Part shown: in pieces, positions 34,739 to 44,135 of the stretch
Layout of the letters: every line of letters starts with the position of its first letter
How positions within the stretch are numbered: the stretch's first letter is position 1
From: Bog-473 sp963788125
GTDB taxonomy: Bacteria > Actinomycetota > Acidimicrobiia > Acidimicrobiales > RAAP-2
Assembly (NCBI GenBank): GCA_963788125.1
Contig: CAWBFN010000001.1
Span: 1,984,001 to 2,048,000, forward strand
DNA: 64,000 nucleotides
Direction: 5' to 3'
Notes under the pieces: generated by a model
Seen by the model: only the letters and a program-made list of their open reading frames with translations
Database searches by the model: none
Told to the model about the DNA's origin: nothing
Program-made: the position numbers and the translations under genes

Positions 34739-35886
34739 CGGGCCCGGCAGCGGCCGCCATCGTCGGCGCGGCGGAGACTGCCGAGATAGGTACGGTCTTG
34801 CAATCGTCGCTCGGTTTGGCGACGGACGCCGCCCGCCGTGCCCTCACCGACTGCGGTCTGAAGCCCGCCGACGTTGACGGCGTGGCGATCAGCGGCTTGA
34901 ATCCATATCTTCCGACCTCGCTGGCGCACTCGCTGGGGATTGAGGCTCGCTGGGTCGACGCCACCATGATGGGCGGCTGCTCGAACCTAGTTCATCTCCA
35001 CCACGCCGTTGCGGCCATACTGGCCGGCCAGTGCGAAGTAGTGCTGATCGCGCACGGCGAGAGTGGCCGCTCTCACATCGGCGGCTCCACCTACCGGCCC
35101 ACCGCCGACTCCTGGCAGGGACAGTTCGAGCTGCCCTTCGGGACGGCCGGACCCATGACACTCCTCACGCTGGGCACCCTTCGATTCCTTCGCGACCGGG
35201 GACTTGACCGCCGGGCCCTCGCCGAGGTCGTAGTGGCACAACGCAACTGGGCGACCTCTAACCCTCGGGCGTTGCGCCGCGACGCCATCACCGTCGCCGA
35301 CGTGCTCGACGCCCCTCTGATCGCCTACCCGTTCACTCGCCCGATGTGTTGCGTGACAACCGATGCCGGCGGCGCGATCGTCGTCACCTCGGCCGAACGG
35401 GCGCGTGACCTACCACGCGCACCCGTCTACCTTCTCGGCGCCGGCGAGGCCACGGGCGCGGCGATGGCAAGCCAGATGCGTGACCTCACCTCCTCGGATG
35501 CATTTCGGCGCGCCGGGGCGGCGGCCTTTGCAGAGGCTGGGCTCACTCCATCTGACATCGATCACGCCATGCTCTACGACGCAACCGCCATCCTCCCTCT
35601 TATCGCCCTGGAAGACTTGGGGTTCGTGTCGCGAGGCGACTCCGGCGCGTTCGTGGCGGAGGGCAACACCGCAGTGGGCGGCCGGTTGCCCGTCAACACC
35701 AACGGTGGTGGCCTCAACTACACCCACAGTGGGATGTACGGCATGTACGCCCTCCAAGAATCGGTGCGCCAACTCCGGGGCGAAGCTGCCGCCCAAGTCA
35801 CCGGCCTCACGACGTCATTGGCCCACACCATTGGAGGCATGTTCCAAGCGGCGGCCACGGCAATCCTCTCAACTGATCCGGCCTGA
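34735..35886 (+). CDS. thiolase-like/lipid-transfer protein (Ltp2-type aldolase candidate)
   Basis: This 383-residue protein has a thiolase fold. DATMMGGCSNLVHLHHAV stands where thiolases carry the acyl-accepting Cys, and the late motif NTNGGGLNYTHSGMYGMYA replaces the normal thiolase GHP loop. This combination resembles Ltp2-like retro-aldolases, which need a DUF35 partner, rather than degradative thiolases. It starts at a GTG inside the DUF35 stop. Predicted role: C-C cleavage of a beta-hydroxy acyl-CoA side chain. The substrate is unknown. Confidence 0.85.
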   Translation: MTGPAAAAIVGAAETAEIGTVLQSSLGLATDAARRALTDCGLKPADVDGVAISGLNPYLPTSLAHSLGIEARWVDATMMGGCSNLVHLHHAVAAILAGQCEVVLIAHGESGRSHIGGSTYRPTADSWQGQFELPFGTAGPMTLLTLGTLRFLRDRGLDRRALAEVVVAQRNWATSNPRALRRDAITVADVLDAPLIAYPFTRPMCCVTTDAGGAIVVTSAERARDLPRAPVYLLGAGEATGAAMASQMRDLTSSDAFRRAGAAAFAEAGLTPSDIDHAMLYDATAILPLIALEDLGFVSRGDSGAFVAEGNTAVGGRLPVNTNGGGLNYTHSGMYGMYALQESVRQLRGEAAAQVTGLTTSLAHTIGGMFQAAATAILSTDPA

Positions 35887-36010
35887 GAGGCGGGTCTTTA
35901 CTGAACGAACCTGAAATCTAGGCTTGGGCTTCATGGCGTGGGCCAGGACGCCCACGAGCTGAGCCACTCGCGCATCCGTCAGAAGCGCCAGATCCGAAAC
36001 CGTCCAGGTA

Positions 36011-37477
36011 TCACGACGGGAATTGAACCTGTTCGGCCTGGGCCAAGAGCCCCGCTCTGTCCTGGGGAAGGATGTACCCCCCCGAGACCGCCTGGTTGAG
36101 GCTCTTCTCGTAGCGGGCCAAGTAGGTGGCCTTGTTGCCGTAGAGCTGCGCCATCTGCGATGGGGTGAACGGTGTGGTCGACCCGAACAGCGAGCACAAC
36201 ACGCTCGCCCCCGCCGGGGGGACCCCGCTGAGGGACGAGGAGGGGACGTCCACTGCCGGCGTGCGTACGCCGCCGATCACGTTGCCCTGGGCGTCGCGGG
36301 CTAACGTCACCGGATTTTGGCTCGCCAGGACGAACGGCCGCGGTGACGGAGGCGGCGTCCCTGCAGTGACCCACTTGGCGAACGCGGTGAACGCTGCTTG
36401 GACGACCGGGTGTTGGGGGCCGTCGTTGATCTCGTTCTTGCAGCCCAAGACGCTGGCGTAGCTGCCCACGATGTACGAGTCCGCGTGGGAGGTTCCGGCC
36501 ACCTCCCACGTGCGGATGCGTCTGGTGTCCGGTTGCTGTGCGGGCGCGTAGCCGAGTTTCGTCACGTCGGTTTCCGTCTCGAACATGAACACCGGGACGG
36601 TGAGGTCGGTGCGGATGCGCAGGTCGGCGGGACCTCCGCTGCTGGAGCCCGTGATGGACGCTCCACTCAAAGGAGCGCCGGTGCCGCCCCGGCTGTGGAT
36701 GAATATCCCGTCGAACGTCTGGGTCAGCGGCTGGAGGGCGTCAGCGAAGGTGGTCAGGTAGAAGGCCGACTGGGATTCGCCGACGGCCACGATGTGGCTG
36801 GGATGCAGGCCGGCGAGGACGGCGGTGGACTTGTCCAGGCGTAGCGCCCGACCTACCTGAGCGAAGATGTCTAGGGCGTACTCGTCGCCTGGTTGATGGA
36901 GGCTTCCGTAGCGAGACGGCTCCTGTTTGATCAGCCCGGAGCTGGCACTCGTGCTGGTGATACCGGTGCCGCCCTCGATGCCCAGCGCCTGAGCGGAGAC
37001 GCCGATATAGGCGTAGCCGTCTCGAGTCAGCATGGGGTTGAGATAGTCCCAATCGGGGGCGGACTCGCCCGAGGATACGTTCAGCCACTCCACGACCACC
37101 GTGCCATTGAACCGCTTCGGATTGGTCGGCAGCCGGACCACGATCCGCGTCCGGTATGTGGCCGAAGTGGTCGGAGCGATCTTCCAGCGCCCGTCGCTCG
37201 GGTCGGAGGTGGCGCGAAAGGCGCTGGCTGTGCCGGAGGCGAAGAACTCCTCATCGGTGTAGCCATAGCTGGACGGGGATCCAGTGGTGGCACCGGATTC
37301 GGGATCGATGATGTGACCCACCGTGATCGGACCGCTCAACGTTGCGGCCCTGCCGTAGACCGGTGATGCAAAGTGCGGGTTCATAGGAACCCCGCTGGCC
37401 GCCGATGACGCGGAACAGGATACGGTCGTCGCTGCTAACGCGGCAGTCGCAACCAGAACTGCTGCGATGGTCTTCAC
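36011..37477 (-). CDS. secreted alpha/beta-hydrolase domain protein
   Basis: This is a 488-residue exported protein. The N-terminus KTIAAVLVATAALAATTVSC looks like a lipoprotein signal with a possible lipobox Cys, or a plain signal peptide. The alpha/beta-hydrolase (Abhydrolase_10-type) domain has VVVEWLNVSSGES, the nucleophile elbow VAVGESQSAFYL and a late GTSHADSY with the likely catalytic His. A GTG at 37477, after GGGGGGCGG, is used as start; the frame is open to 37531. It probably hydrolyses an ester outside the membrane. It is divergent from a TetR gene. Confidence 0.8.
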   Translation of the reverse strand: MKTIAAVLVATAALAATTVSCSASSAASGVPMNPHFASPVYGRAATLSGPITVGHIIDPESGATTGSPSSYGYTDEEFFASGTASAFRATSDPSDGRWKIAPTTSATYRTRIVVRLPTNPKRFNGTVVVEWLNVSSGESAPDWDYLNPMLTRDGYAYIGVSAQALGIEGGTGITSTSASSGLIKQEPSRYGSLHQPGDEYALDIFAQVGRALRLDKSTAVLAGLHPSHIVAVGESQSAFYLTTFADALQPLTQTFDGIFIHSRGGTGAPLSGASITGSSSGGPADLRIRTDLTVPVFMFETETDVTKLGYAPAQQPDTRRIRTWEVAGTSHADSYIVGSYASVLGCKNEINDGPQHPVVQAAFTAFAKWVTAGTPPPSPRPFVLASQNPVTLARDAQGNVIGGVRTPAVDVPSSSLSGVPPAGASVLCSLFGSTTPFTPSQMAQLYGNKATYLARYEKSLNQAVSGGYILPQDRAGLLAQAEQVQFPS

Positions 37478-37650
37478 CCGCCCCCCTGGAGTTTTTCGTG
37501 CCCGGCCAGTTCCGTGCAGGCATGGTGACACTAGTGGCGTGAACTGTCAGGCGTCAAGGGCCGAACATCGGAGACGAGCAGTCAGAGGTAAGGAACGAGC
37601 TTAGGTGACCATCGCTCAACCTCTCTACGAGGAACGATCCACTACGCTCC

Positions 37651-38301
37651 GTGTGTGTGGTGGAGACCCCGATCCGCGATCGCAAAGCCCAAGAGACGCG
37701 CGCACGCATAACCGAGGCGGCCCTCGAATTGTTCGTGAGTCGCGGCTACGAGGGAACGACGATCGATCAGATCGCAGACTGCGCGGGTGTAAATCGGCGC
37801 ACTGTCTTTCGCCATTTCGCCACAAAAGAGGCGATCCTGTTTGATCATCTCGCGGTCAAGAGGGATTTTGCGGTGCGTCGCCTGCGAGAGCGGCCGCCAT
37901 CTGAGCCAATGCTCGTCAGCCTGCACGCCGTTCTGCGGGAGCTCTGCAAGCAAGGGTACGAGCGACCGCTGCTGAATCAGATCCGTTTGGTCCTGGCGAT
38001 GGAGCCGAGACTCGCCGGAGAGCACTTCTTACTTGGCTATCGAGGGTTTGAGGCGAATCTGGTGACCACGCTCGAGAGCCGGGCGAGCAATCGGCATTCG
38101 GCTGCCAAAATCGTGGCCTTGACGGAAATGGCTGAAGGCTGGTTCCTCACCGCTATCCGCCTGTATTTCAAGCAAGGCAAGCGTTCGCTCGTTCAGTACT
38201 TCGACGAGGTCGTCGCAGCCTGTGTGCAGTCAAGTTCTTGCGACCTCGCAGCGGTCCTGGGTCTCGACACCGTCTCGGCGAATTCGGCGCCGAATTCCTA
38301 A
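37651..38301 (+). CDS. TetR family transcriptional regulator
   Basis: This 216-residue protein has RARITEAALELFVSRGYEGT and then the HTH IDQIADCAGVNRRTVFRHFA at about residues 38-57, the typical TetR layout. GTG codons at 37651, 37657 and 37660 are all possible starts; none has a clear ribosome-binding site. It is divergent from the secreted hydrolase and convergent with the tandem paralogues at 38426, so the hydrolase is its likely target. Confidence 0.8.
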   Translation: MCVVETPIRDRKAQETRARITEAALELFVSRGYEGTTIDQIADCAGVNRRTVFRHFATKEAILFDHLAVKRDFAVRRLRERPPSEPMLVSLHAVLRELCKQGYERPLLNQIRLVLAMEPRLAGEHFLLGYRGFEANLVTTLESRASNRHSAAKIVALTEMAEGWFLTAIRLYFKQGKRSLVQYFDEVVAACVQSSSCDLAAVLGLDTVSANSAPNS

Positions 38302-38425
38302 TTTTCGTCGCTCTGACCATGACTTCTCGGGAGGGCCGCCAAGTCCCCGGTTATGGCCAGGTGGCCTCACCAAGGGCGCCCTCTCATCCTTGTGCGCCAG
38401 GTCTTCGGCTCTTCCTGAACGTCGA

Positions 38426-39133
38426 CTACCAGAGGGGCGACCAGTTGCTCGTTCGCAGCAGCTTGCTTTCCCATTGGTCGCGCAAGTCCAGTCCCTTTGT
38501 CATGTAGGTACCCGGCCATGTCGTGGGGTCGTACTCCTCGACGCTGGTGAGCAGGTGACCCAAGGTCGAGAAGTTCATGATCTTCTGCATGAGGATTGCC
38601 TCAGGTCGGATGCCCGAGCCGTGTGCCACCTGGAAGCAGGCCAGGATGTCGAGCAGCTTCCTCTCCGACGGGATCTGGCGCATGAAATGCCAGTAGTCGT
38701 GATCCCACAATTCGATGTAGTCGTCGAGGGGTGCGTTAGGCCAGCCGGTGTCCTGCATGTAGACCGACAGTTCGTGCTCGCGGCCGTCCGTAGGGACCTC
38801 CGCGAGGTCGAGCTCCTGCATCGCCGACCAGTAGACGGGCATGAGTAGCTTGCCGGTGACCTCGTAGCGTTCGGCCTCGAGCCGCGAGGTGAGGTCGCTC
38901 AAATCACCGAGCAGCATCCGGTGTGCCAGGGCCTCCCATGCCGCTCCGTCGGAGAGTGCGGTGATGGTAACGACCTGGTAGGCCGGTCCGCTGCCCATGG
39001 CGTGGTTCAGGTACCACACCAGCCGAGCGTCGCTGCTCAGGGCTAGCGCGGCCATCCATTCCTCCCGGTACAAGTCCTCGAAAGCCGAGGCGTGCTGGCC
39101 GATCACTTTGTGGGTCTCGTGCATGAACAGCAT
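38426..39133 (-). CDS. NIPSNAP-like dimeric alpha/beta protein, paralogue 1
   Basis: This 235-residue protein has no known function. It starts with MLFMHETHKVIG and has ALSSDARLVWYLNHAMGSGP and YQVVTITALSDGAAW, a pattern of two ferredoxin-like halves as in NIPSNAP/dimeric-barrel proteins. It is clearly paralogous over its length to the next gene upstream (39222), sharing the layout VHE(T)HKV, SDARLVWY, LRDQWxSxLLRTxxWSPL. The pair is in tandem, 88 bp apart. A role in handling a hydrophobic small molecule is only a guess. Confidence 0.7.
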   Translation of the reverse strand: MLFMHETHKVIGQHASAFEDLYREEWMAALALSSDARLVWYLNHAMGSGPAYQVVTITALSDGAAWEALAHRMLLGDLSDLTSRLEAERYEVTGKLLMPVYWSAMQELDLAEVPTDGREHELSVYMQDTGWPNAPLDDYIELWDHDYWHFMRQIPSERKLLDILACFQVAHGSGIRPEAILMQKIMNFSTLGHLLTSVEEYDPTTWPGTYMTKGLDLRDQWESKLLRTSNWSPLW

Positions 39134-39221
39134 CTGTCAGATGTCCCCCTTGGGTTTGGCACGGTGAATGAAGTGCCGACACGGGTCGTCTGCCTTCATC
39201 TGCTGGGCCATCAGGACTACC

Positions 39222-39923
39222 TCACTGGAGTGGCGACCACACCGCTGTGCGCAGCAGCCTGCTCTGCCACTGATCCCGGAGCTCAAGTGCTTCGTGCATC
39301 CATGATCCGGGTTGAACGACCGCTGCAGGGATGTCGTGGGTAAGCAGCCGGATCAACGGGGGAAGGCTCGACAGCTTCTGCATGAGGGTGACTTCGGGAT
39401 ACCTCCCCGCTCCCGGCATGGACTGGAGGGCAAGCTCGATGTGCATCTGCACCTGTGACCCCTCGGCGCTGAGTGCCTGTTGGTACACGTCTCCGGCGGC
39501 CTGAATGTAGTCCTGGACTTTTCCGGGGAACGGCCACATCGTGTCTTCCATATACATCGTGGGTTCGTGTTCGGTCGGATCGGTCGGTATGTCCTCCAGT
39601 GACCCGAGCGATGGCGACCACTCGAGTGGTGCCATGATCCGGCCAAGGGACTCGTGTTGGAGCCCGTCGAGGTCCCGCGCCCACGACTGAAGGTCGCCGC
39701 TCGCCATTCGCTCGGCCAGCCTGGCCCAGGCAGCGCCATCCCTGACCGCAGTGACCGTTACGACCCGGTAGGCGAGCCCGCTCCCGTGGGCAAGATCGAA
39801 ATACCAGACCAGCCGCGCGTCGGACGTTTCGGCCAGGGTCGGCATCCACCCGTTTCGATAGGCGCCCTCGAACCGGGCCGCAGCCTTCCCTACAACTTTG
39901 TGGACCTCGTGAACGAAGAGCAC
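39222..39923 (-). CDS. NIPSNAP-like dimeric alpha/beta protein, paralogue 2
   Basis: This is the 233-residue partner of the gene at 38426. It shares VLFVHEVHKVVG, ETSDARLVWYFDLAHGSGL, YRVVTVTAVRDGAAW and the ending LRDQWQSRLLRTAVWSPLQ. The frame is open to 39983, but the GTG at 39923 follows GAGAGGGGGG and aligns with the paralogue's start. Two-gene tandem duplication with divergence suggests a heterodimer. Confidence 0.7.
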   Translation of the reverse strand: MLFVHEVHKVVGKAAARFEGAYRNGWMPTLAETSDARLVWYFDLAHGSGLAYRVVTVTAVRDGAAWARLAERMASGDLQSWARDLDGLQHESLGRIMAPLEWSPSLGSLEDIPTDPTEHEPTMYMEDTMWPFPGKVQDYIQAAGDVYQQALSAEGSQVQMHIELALQSMPGAGRYPEVTLMQKLSSLPPLIRLLTHDIPAAVVQPGSWMHEALELRDQWQSRLLRTAVWSPLQ

Positions 39924-40192
39924 AACCCCCCTCTCGAACGCAATCCCCCGCCGCCTATCTACCGCACGACGCGGCCCCGACATGTGGACACCGGCAAGGT
40001 CCGAGAAGGGAAACGTTCGGCACCTCGCCGGTCGGTCAGAGCCACGAGCGTAGCTTTTTCGAGGATGCCGTCCACGACAGCGCGCAGCTCAATTCGCCGT
40101 CTCCCGCTCCAAGGCGATCAGTTGGCCCCCCATTTGTCGGGCCTCGTCACTCTACGTGGGCTCCACTTTCAAGCCTCTGACCTGGGCTCCGA

Positions 40193-40340
40193 GTGGAGGT
40201 GATGGGACTATGTTCGAACCACTCCTGGGCCGCTGACCTGGGGCTTTGTGTGGCGAAAGCCTGAACGAAAGCCGACTTCGGGTCATCCGGGACCCACTGC
40301 AAGGTCGGGAACGGAAGTGATGGGCTTATGTTCGAACCCC
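40193..40340 (+). repeat. dispersed repeat, copy A (paired motif, 118-nt spacing)
   Basis: Two copies of GTGATGGGACTATGTTCGAA (40199 and, with one change, 40317) are 118 nt apart. The segment aligns without gaps to copy B at 44721-44870, including CGCTGACCTGGGG after the first motif and TGCAAGGTNGG before the second. The reverse strand of the motif reads GGTTCGAAC...CCCATCACCTCCA, like a tRNA T-arm and acceptor end. Confidence 0.8.
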
Positions 40341-40408
40341 CGTCCGAGCGTGCATCGGTCAGGCATTGTGTAGGTGTTTGTCTCAGGCCAATGGGGCTAG
40401 CGGTGGCG

Positions 40409-40545
40409 TCAGGGCTGGAGATTCTCAAGGTCCTTGAGCAGACCTGGGTGCGACGGCTGCCAACCCAGCGTTTCTTGCGTGTAGGCAACTCGTTCGGCTC
40501 GCCGGAGTTCTCGGAGACTTCCGAGGAGCCTTTCATCCGGCCTTA
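40409..40545 (-). pseudogene. possible SDR/NmrA-type C-terminal relic
   Basis: A minus-strand frame reads RVAYTQETLGWQPSHPGLLK then DLENL, which resembles the C-terminal end of NAD(P)-dependent epimerase-like proteins (LGWQPTHPGLLEDL-type endings). No start, Rossmann motif or upstream domain is present. It lies next to repeat copy A. The rest of 39924-40605 shows no gene. Confidence 0.3.
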
Positions 40546-40605
40546 GTCGCGGCGTCGCGCTGCCAGCTCCGTACGGGCAGCTGTGGGCGTGTTGCGAAGT
40601 CGGGC

Positions 40606-41283
40606 TCAGCGGCTGAGGGGCGGAATGCCTTTGGCGATGAGGTCCACGCCGAGGATGAGGAACACGACCGCCATTGCGGCGACGTTGTGCAAGCGAAGCC
40701 AATCCTTCAACTCGTCGAGCGCCGCCTTAGCGTGCTCGCCGCCGAGGAAATAGTAGATGACCGGCCCGGCGATCGTGAGGCTGCCAATGACGACGAAGAC
40801 GACCAGCGCAACAACGGCTTCGCTCATCGAGGGGCCAAGCTGCGCGAGCCCCGTCGCAGCGGCGATCGTCAGGATCAGGTTCTTCGGATTCACGCCGTCG
40901 AGCAGGAGTCCAAGGCCGAACGCTTTTCCCGGCGAAAGGTCGTCCACGCCCGCCATCCACTTCGGCATCGGCGGTTCCGTGCCCGCCGCTGGACGGTTCC
41001 GCCAGTTGCGGGCGGCTATCAAGAGCAACAAGACCCCGAGCACGATGTGTCCCCACGAGATCGTGTCGGACGTTGTGGTGTTGGTCGCGGCGTTGCTCTG
41101 ATCCGCCACGACGTACACAATGATGCTCACCGCCGCGAGAGCGATCACCCACCCGAGTAAGAAGAGCGGCCCATTCACGCGTGCCCGCTGCGAAAAAAGC
41201 ATAAGGACTACCGCGATCATCGGGACGATACTGATCGCGACTCCGACGCCGTAGACGAGTACTTCACTGATGGCGTTTCCCAC
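40606..41283 (-). CDS. GAP family (LysE-like) membrane protein
   Basis: This is a 225-residue protein with six hydrophobic segments. LVYGVGVAISIVPMIAVVLM, the GLGLLLDGVNPKNLILTIAA turn and an LTIAGPVIYYFLGGE segment fit the Sap/GAP family (PF11139), relatives of LysE exporters found near glycopeptidolipid genes in mycobacteria. The GTG at 41283 follows GAGGAG; the frame extends to 41334 without one. Export of a small lipid or amino compound is possible. Confidence 0.8.
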   Translation of the reverse strand: MGNAISEVLVYGVGVAISIVPMIAVVLMLFSQRARVNGPLFLLGWVIALAAVSIIVYVVADQSNAATNTTTSDTISWGHIVLGVLLLLIAARNWRNRPAAGTEPPMPKWMAGVDDLSPGKAFGLGLLLDGVNPKNLILTIAAATGLAQLGPSMSEAVVALVVFVVIGSLTIAGPVIYYFLGGEHAKAALDELKDWLRLHNVAAMAVVFLILGVDLIAKGIPPLSR

Positions 41284-41367
41284 GGCATCTCCTCGGGTGC
41301 GTCTCCCACGACCGACGGACTCCAACGCGCCCATAATGTCCAGTCGGAGCGTACGCTATATGCCACC

Positions 41368-41574
41368 GGTCGGAGCGTACGGAACGCTGTCGGCCCAGTC
41401 GGCGGCATTGACCCGCTGGGGAACCTTGCCCGGGTCCGGCTCGGGCGACCGACCGGAACATCGGCGGTCGCCCTCGCCGCCGATATTGCAGCCCTCGGGT
41501 GGATCGAGGGAATGTCGGTGTGGGCGTCCGTCGACCCCGCCCGCATCGACATCTTCGAATCCGGTACACCCTGA
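41368..41574 (+). pseudogene. ABC-ATPase TOBE-domain relic
   Basis: One plus-strand frame ends GGIDPLGNLARVRLGRPTGT, then SAVALAADIAALGWIEGMSV and WASVDPARIDIF before a stop at 41572. This is the pattern of a C-terminal TOBE domain of an ABC transporter ATPase. No ATPase domain precedes it. A 13-bp direct repeat (GTCGGAGCGTACG at 41343 and 41370) lies at its left edge and may mark the deletion junction. The remainder of 41284-41613 is empty. Confidence 0.5.
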
Positions 41575-41613
41575 CCATGCGGACGAGGGGTTGACTCGTC
41601 GCCAACGACTGAC

Positions 41614-42576
41614 TCAAGTCGTCCCGTCGTCGTGCCGTCGACCGAGCCATGCCGGCGATGATCCAGGCCTCTGATGTCCGGCAAATGGATCTGCCTCGCC
41701 GAGGCGCTCCCGGATCCAAGACAACCGGACCTCGATCGCTGCCTTGCGGCTCTCCGCCGCCATCTTGGCAACCCGGGACAACGAAGTCTTGGCCCTGGCC
41801 AACACCAGGGGCGATCGACCGGAGGCGATGAGGCGTTCGTCGAGTCCTTCGGTGACGTAATCCGTCCATTCGGGAACGTCGAGCCACACGGTCGGTCGCC
41901 CGTCGGCCGTGTAGATGACGCCGACGTCGAGATCCCGCTCAGCAAGAGGCACCAGGAGCGCCGCAATCGCCTCGATGGTCTGTCCAGCGGTCGCCGGGTC
42001 ATTGATTGCTGGAGACAGGGCCCGGAGGCCAATATCTGAGAGGAGTCGAAATGCCAGGAGCGGGTCCTGGTTGAATGCTCGGCCGTCGCCGGTAAGACAA
42101 GCAGCCAGTATTAGGTCGTCGGAGAATCCTCCCGTGACTCGGGCTACCACACTTCCTTTGACCAAACCGCTCCCGACAGCAACTTCGAATACGACCCGAT
42201 CGCCCGCCGAGGAGGAATTCAGGATCTTGCGCAGATCGAGTTGCTCGAGGGTGGCACCAGGTCGGTCCCATGTCCGGACGCCCTCGTTCCTTGACATCCA
42301 CTGCGTCCCCGGGTGATCGGACGGTGATGCCAGCCGGGTACACGTTGTCGATGACCTCCGCCCGGCTCCGGAGATCGCAGACAAGGTGGCGTTGAGCTGC
42401 ATCGAATCGAACGCTTTGACCTGCAAACGGCGCATCAATCCGATGACCACGAGCGCGACAACCAGTGAGACGACGGGAACGATCACTGATACGTGGGTCC
42501 GGTCCCCGATGGACAGGGTGGCCACGAAGCCGAAGGTGAATAGTCCGAGGTAGGAAGGAGCCAGGCAAACGGTCAC
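41614..42576 (-). pseudogene. DUF2254 membrane protein, truncated and frameshifted
   Basis: The C-terminal two thirds of a DUF2254 protein are recognisable by RALSPAINDPATA and LDVPEWTDYV. The usual first 100 or so residues with the initial membrane helices are missing; the frame begins within a third helix region (YLGLFTFGFVATLSIG). Between about 42360 and 42285 the frame reads as nonsense, while the family-like VIDNVYPAGITVRSPGDAVD is in another frame, so two opposite indels flank it. Likely inactive. The 42577-42849 gap upstream holds no gene. Confidence 0.65.
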
Positions 42577-42849
42577 CCGTTCTTCCTAACATCTGGCGAC
42601 GGCTCCTGTACCTGGTCGCCGCTCGACTTCGCAGCGCAACGTTGAGTGAGACTGCCCCATGGCTTGCGTCAGCATGCTGCTCTGGATCTCGGCCGGTTTC
42701 AATGGTCGAAGACGGGCGGTCGGCGAGAATGGTGGAATGTGGCCCGACGTTCGTCTCGGATGCGATCCCGGACCAGTGCGCTCAGTCGGGAGAAATGACG
42801 AATCCTGCCGGTTGAAAACTGACCCGATTCGTACTACGACCCGGACGGG

Positions 42850-43932
42850 TTAGCGAACGTCCACGTAGGTTATCTCGATGGCATTGTTCCCGTATCCGAG
42901 CCTGTTCCAGATCGGCACTTCTGGTTGCACATTTCCGGCCAGGTCAGTCGCACGTGCGCGCAGGGTCTTTCGTCCGGCTTCCTCCGGCACCCACTCGAAC
43001 GACCAATTCTGCCACTGGTAAGGGCCCGTTGGAGTTTCGACGTGCGCCGCGAGCCACTCCGACTCGCCCGTGAGGCTGATGTCGACATTGGTCACAGGCC
43101 CAGTGCCGGACCATGCTTTGCCCCGAACGATGCAGGTTTCGCCGACAGAAACGAAGGCGCCATTGCCAGGATCCGTGATGCGGGCCCGCGGCCGCATCAC
43201 AGTCACACGCTCGGCCGGGCGATCCGGCCACTCGTACATGTAGTGGCCGGCCTCGAATTCGCCGACGAACGGCTGGGTGAGCACTTCGATCCGCTTGAGC
43301 CACTTGACCGAGGCGACCCCGTACCAGTGGGGGACGATGAGTCGGTATGGCGCCCCGTGATCAGGGTTGAGTGGCTCGCCGTTCATCTCGTACGCAATCA
43401 AGATTTCGGACGACGGGTCCGCTGCGTGCACGAGCGTCAACGATCGCTCGAACGAGAGGTTGGAAGCGTCGATGTCTTTGAGCACGGGATTGAGGATGTA
43501 CGACCCGTGGTCTCCGCCGGCAAACAGCACCTCAACACCAGTGTCGAGAGGTTCGGCACGTTCGAGAACTTCGTGAAGGAGCGCACCCTTCCACGTCGCA
43601 GTGGAGACTGCGTAGTTGCCCCAGGGTTCGCCAGCGGGGAGCGGTCGCATGGCCAGGCGCCCATTTCCGGCGCACTCGAGTGTAACCACCCGCTCGACAG
43701 GGGGCATCGCCCTCAGTTCCTCGAGCGTGAGGGTGTAGGGATGTTCGACCGCGCCACTGATCTCGAGTCGACCATCGTGCTCGGGAACGGGAAAGTTGCT
43801 TCGAACGTAGTGCAGCAGGGTTGGGGTGATGTCGCTTTCAAGTGCTTCGGGGGGCGCCTCAGCATTGAACGGATCAGCATGAATCATCGTCAGTGCCGAA
43901 CGTTCAGCTTCTAGTTCGTCTGCTTGAGCCAT
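42850..43932 (-). CDS. molybdopterin-dependent sulfite-oxidase family protein
   Basis: This 360-residue protein has the Mo-cofactor domain with the ligand Cys87 in LECAGNGR and the HWYGVASVKWLKRI segment, then a C-terminal immunoglobulin-like dimerisation domain (SGTGPVTNVDISLTGESEW). There is no export signal, so it is probably cytoplasmic. It may oxidise sulfite or an organic sulfur or nitrogen compound; the opening FPVPEHDGRLEISG matches bacterial sulfite-oxidase-like proteins. It stands alone, without a visible heme subunit. Confidence 0.85.
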   Translation of the reverse strand: MAQADELEAERSALTMIHADPFNAEAPPEALESDITPTLLHYVRSNFPVPEHDGRLEISGAVEHPYTLTLEELRAMPPVERVVTLECAGNGRLAMRPLPAGEPWGNYAVSTATWKGALLHEVLERAEPLDTGVEVLFAGGDHGSYILNPVLKDIDASNLSFERSLTLVHAADPSSEILIAYEMNGEPLNPDHGAPYRLIVPHWYGVASVKWLKRIEVLTQPFVGEFEAGHYMYEWPDRPAERVTVMRPRARITDPGNGAFVSVGETCIVRGKAWSGTGPVTNVDISLTGESEWLAAHVETPTGPYQWQNWSFEWVPEEAGRKTLRARATDLAGNVQPEVPIWNRLGYGNNAIEITYVDVR

Positions 43933-44135
43933 GTGGCCTCCAGGGATTAGCGAATGTATGTGCCAGGAATCGAAATCCGGGAAGCGCGAATGCGCCGACT
44001 GCTTCGGAGTGGCTTCTCAGTCAAAATCATACCTGCACTTCGTGTCTTGGGCGAGCCGGCCGAGAGTGGTCGTGAACGTTTCGATCATTCCCAACGTGAC
44101 GGTCGTGTTGATCCTAGTTCTGAAGTGACGATCGA

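Noticed and set aside
42780..42849. IS21-like end (CCGGTTGAAAACTGACCCGA)
   Set aside because: It recalls sequences near IS21 elements, but no istA/istB coding or second end is visible.
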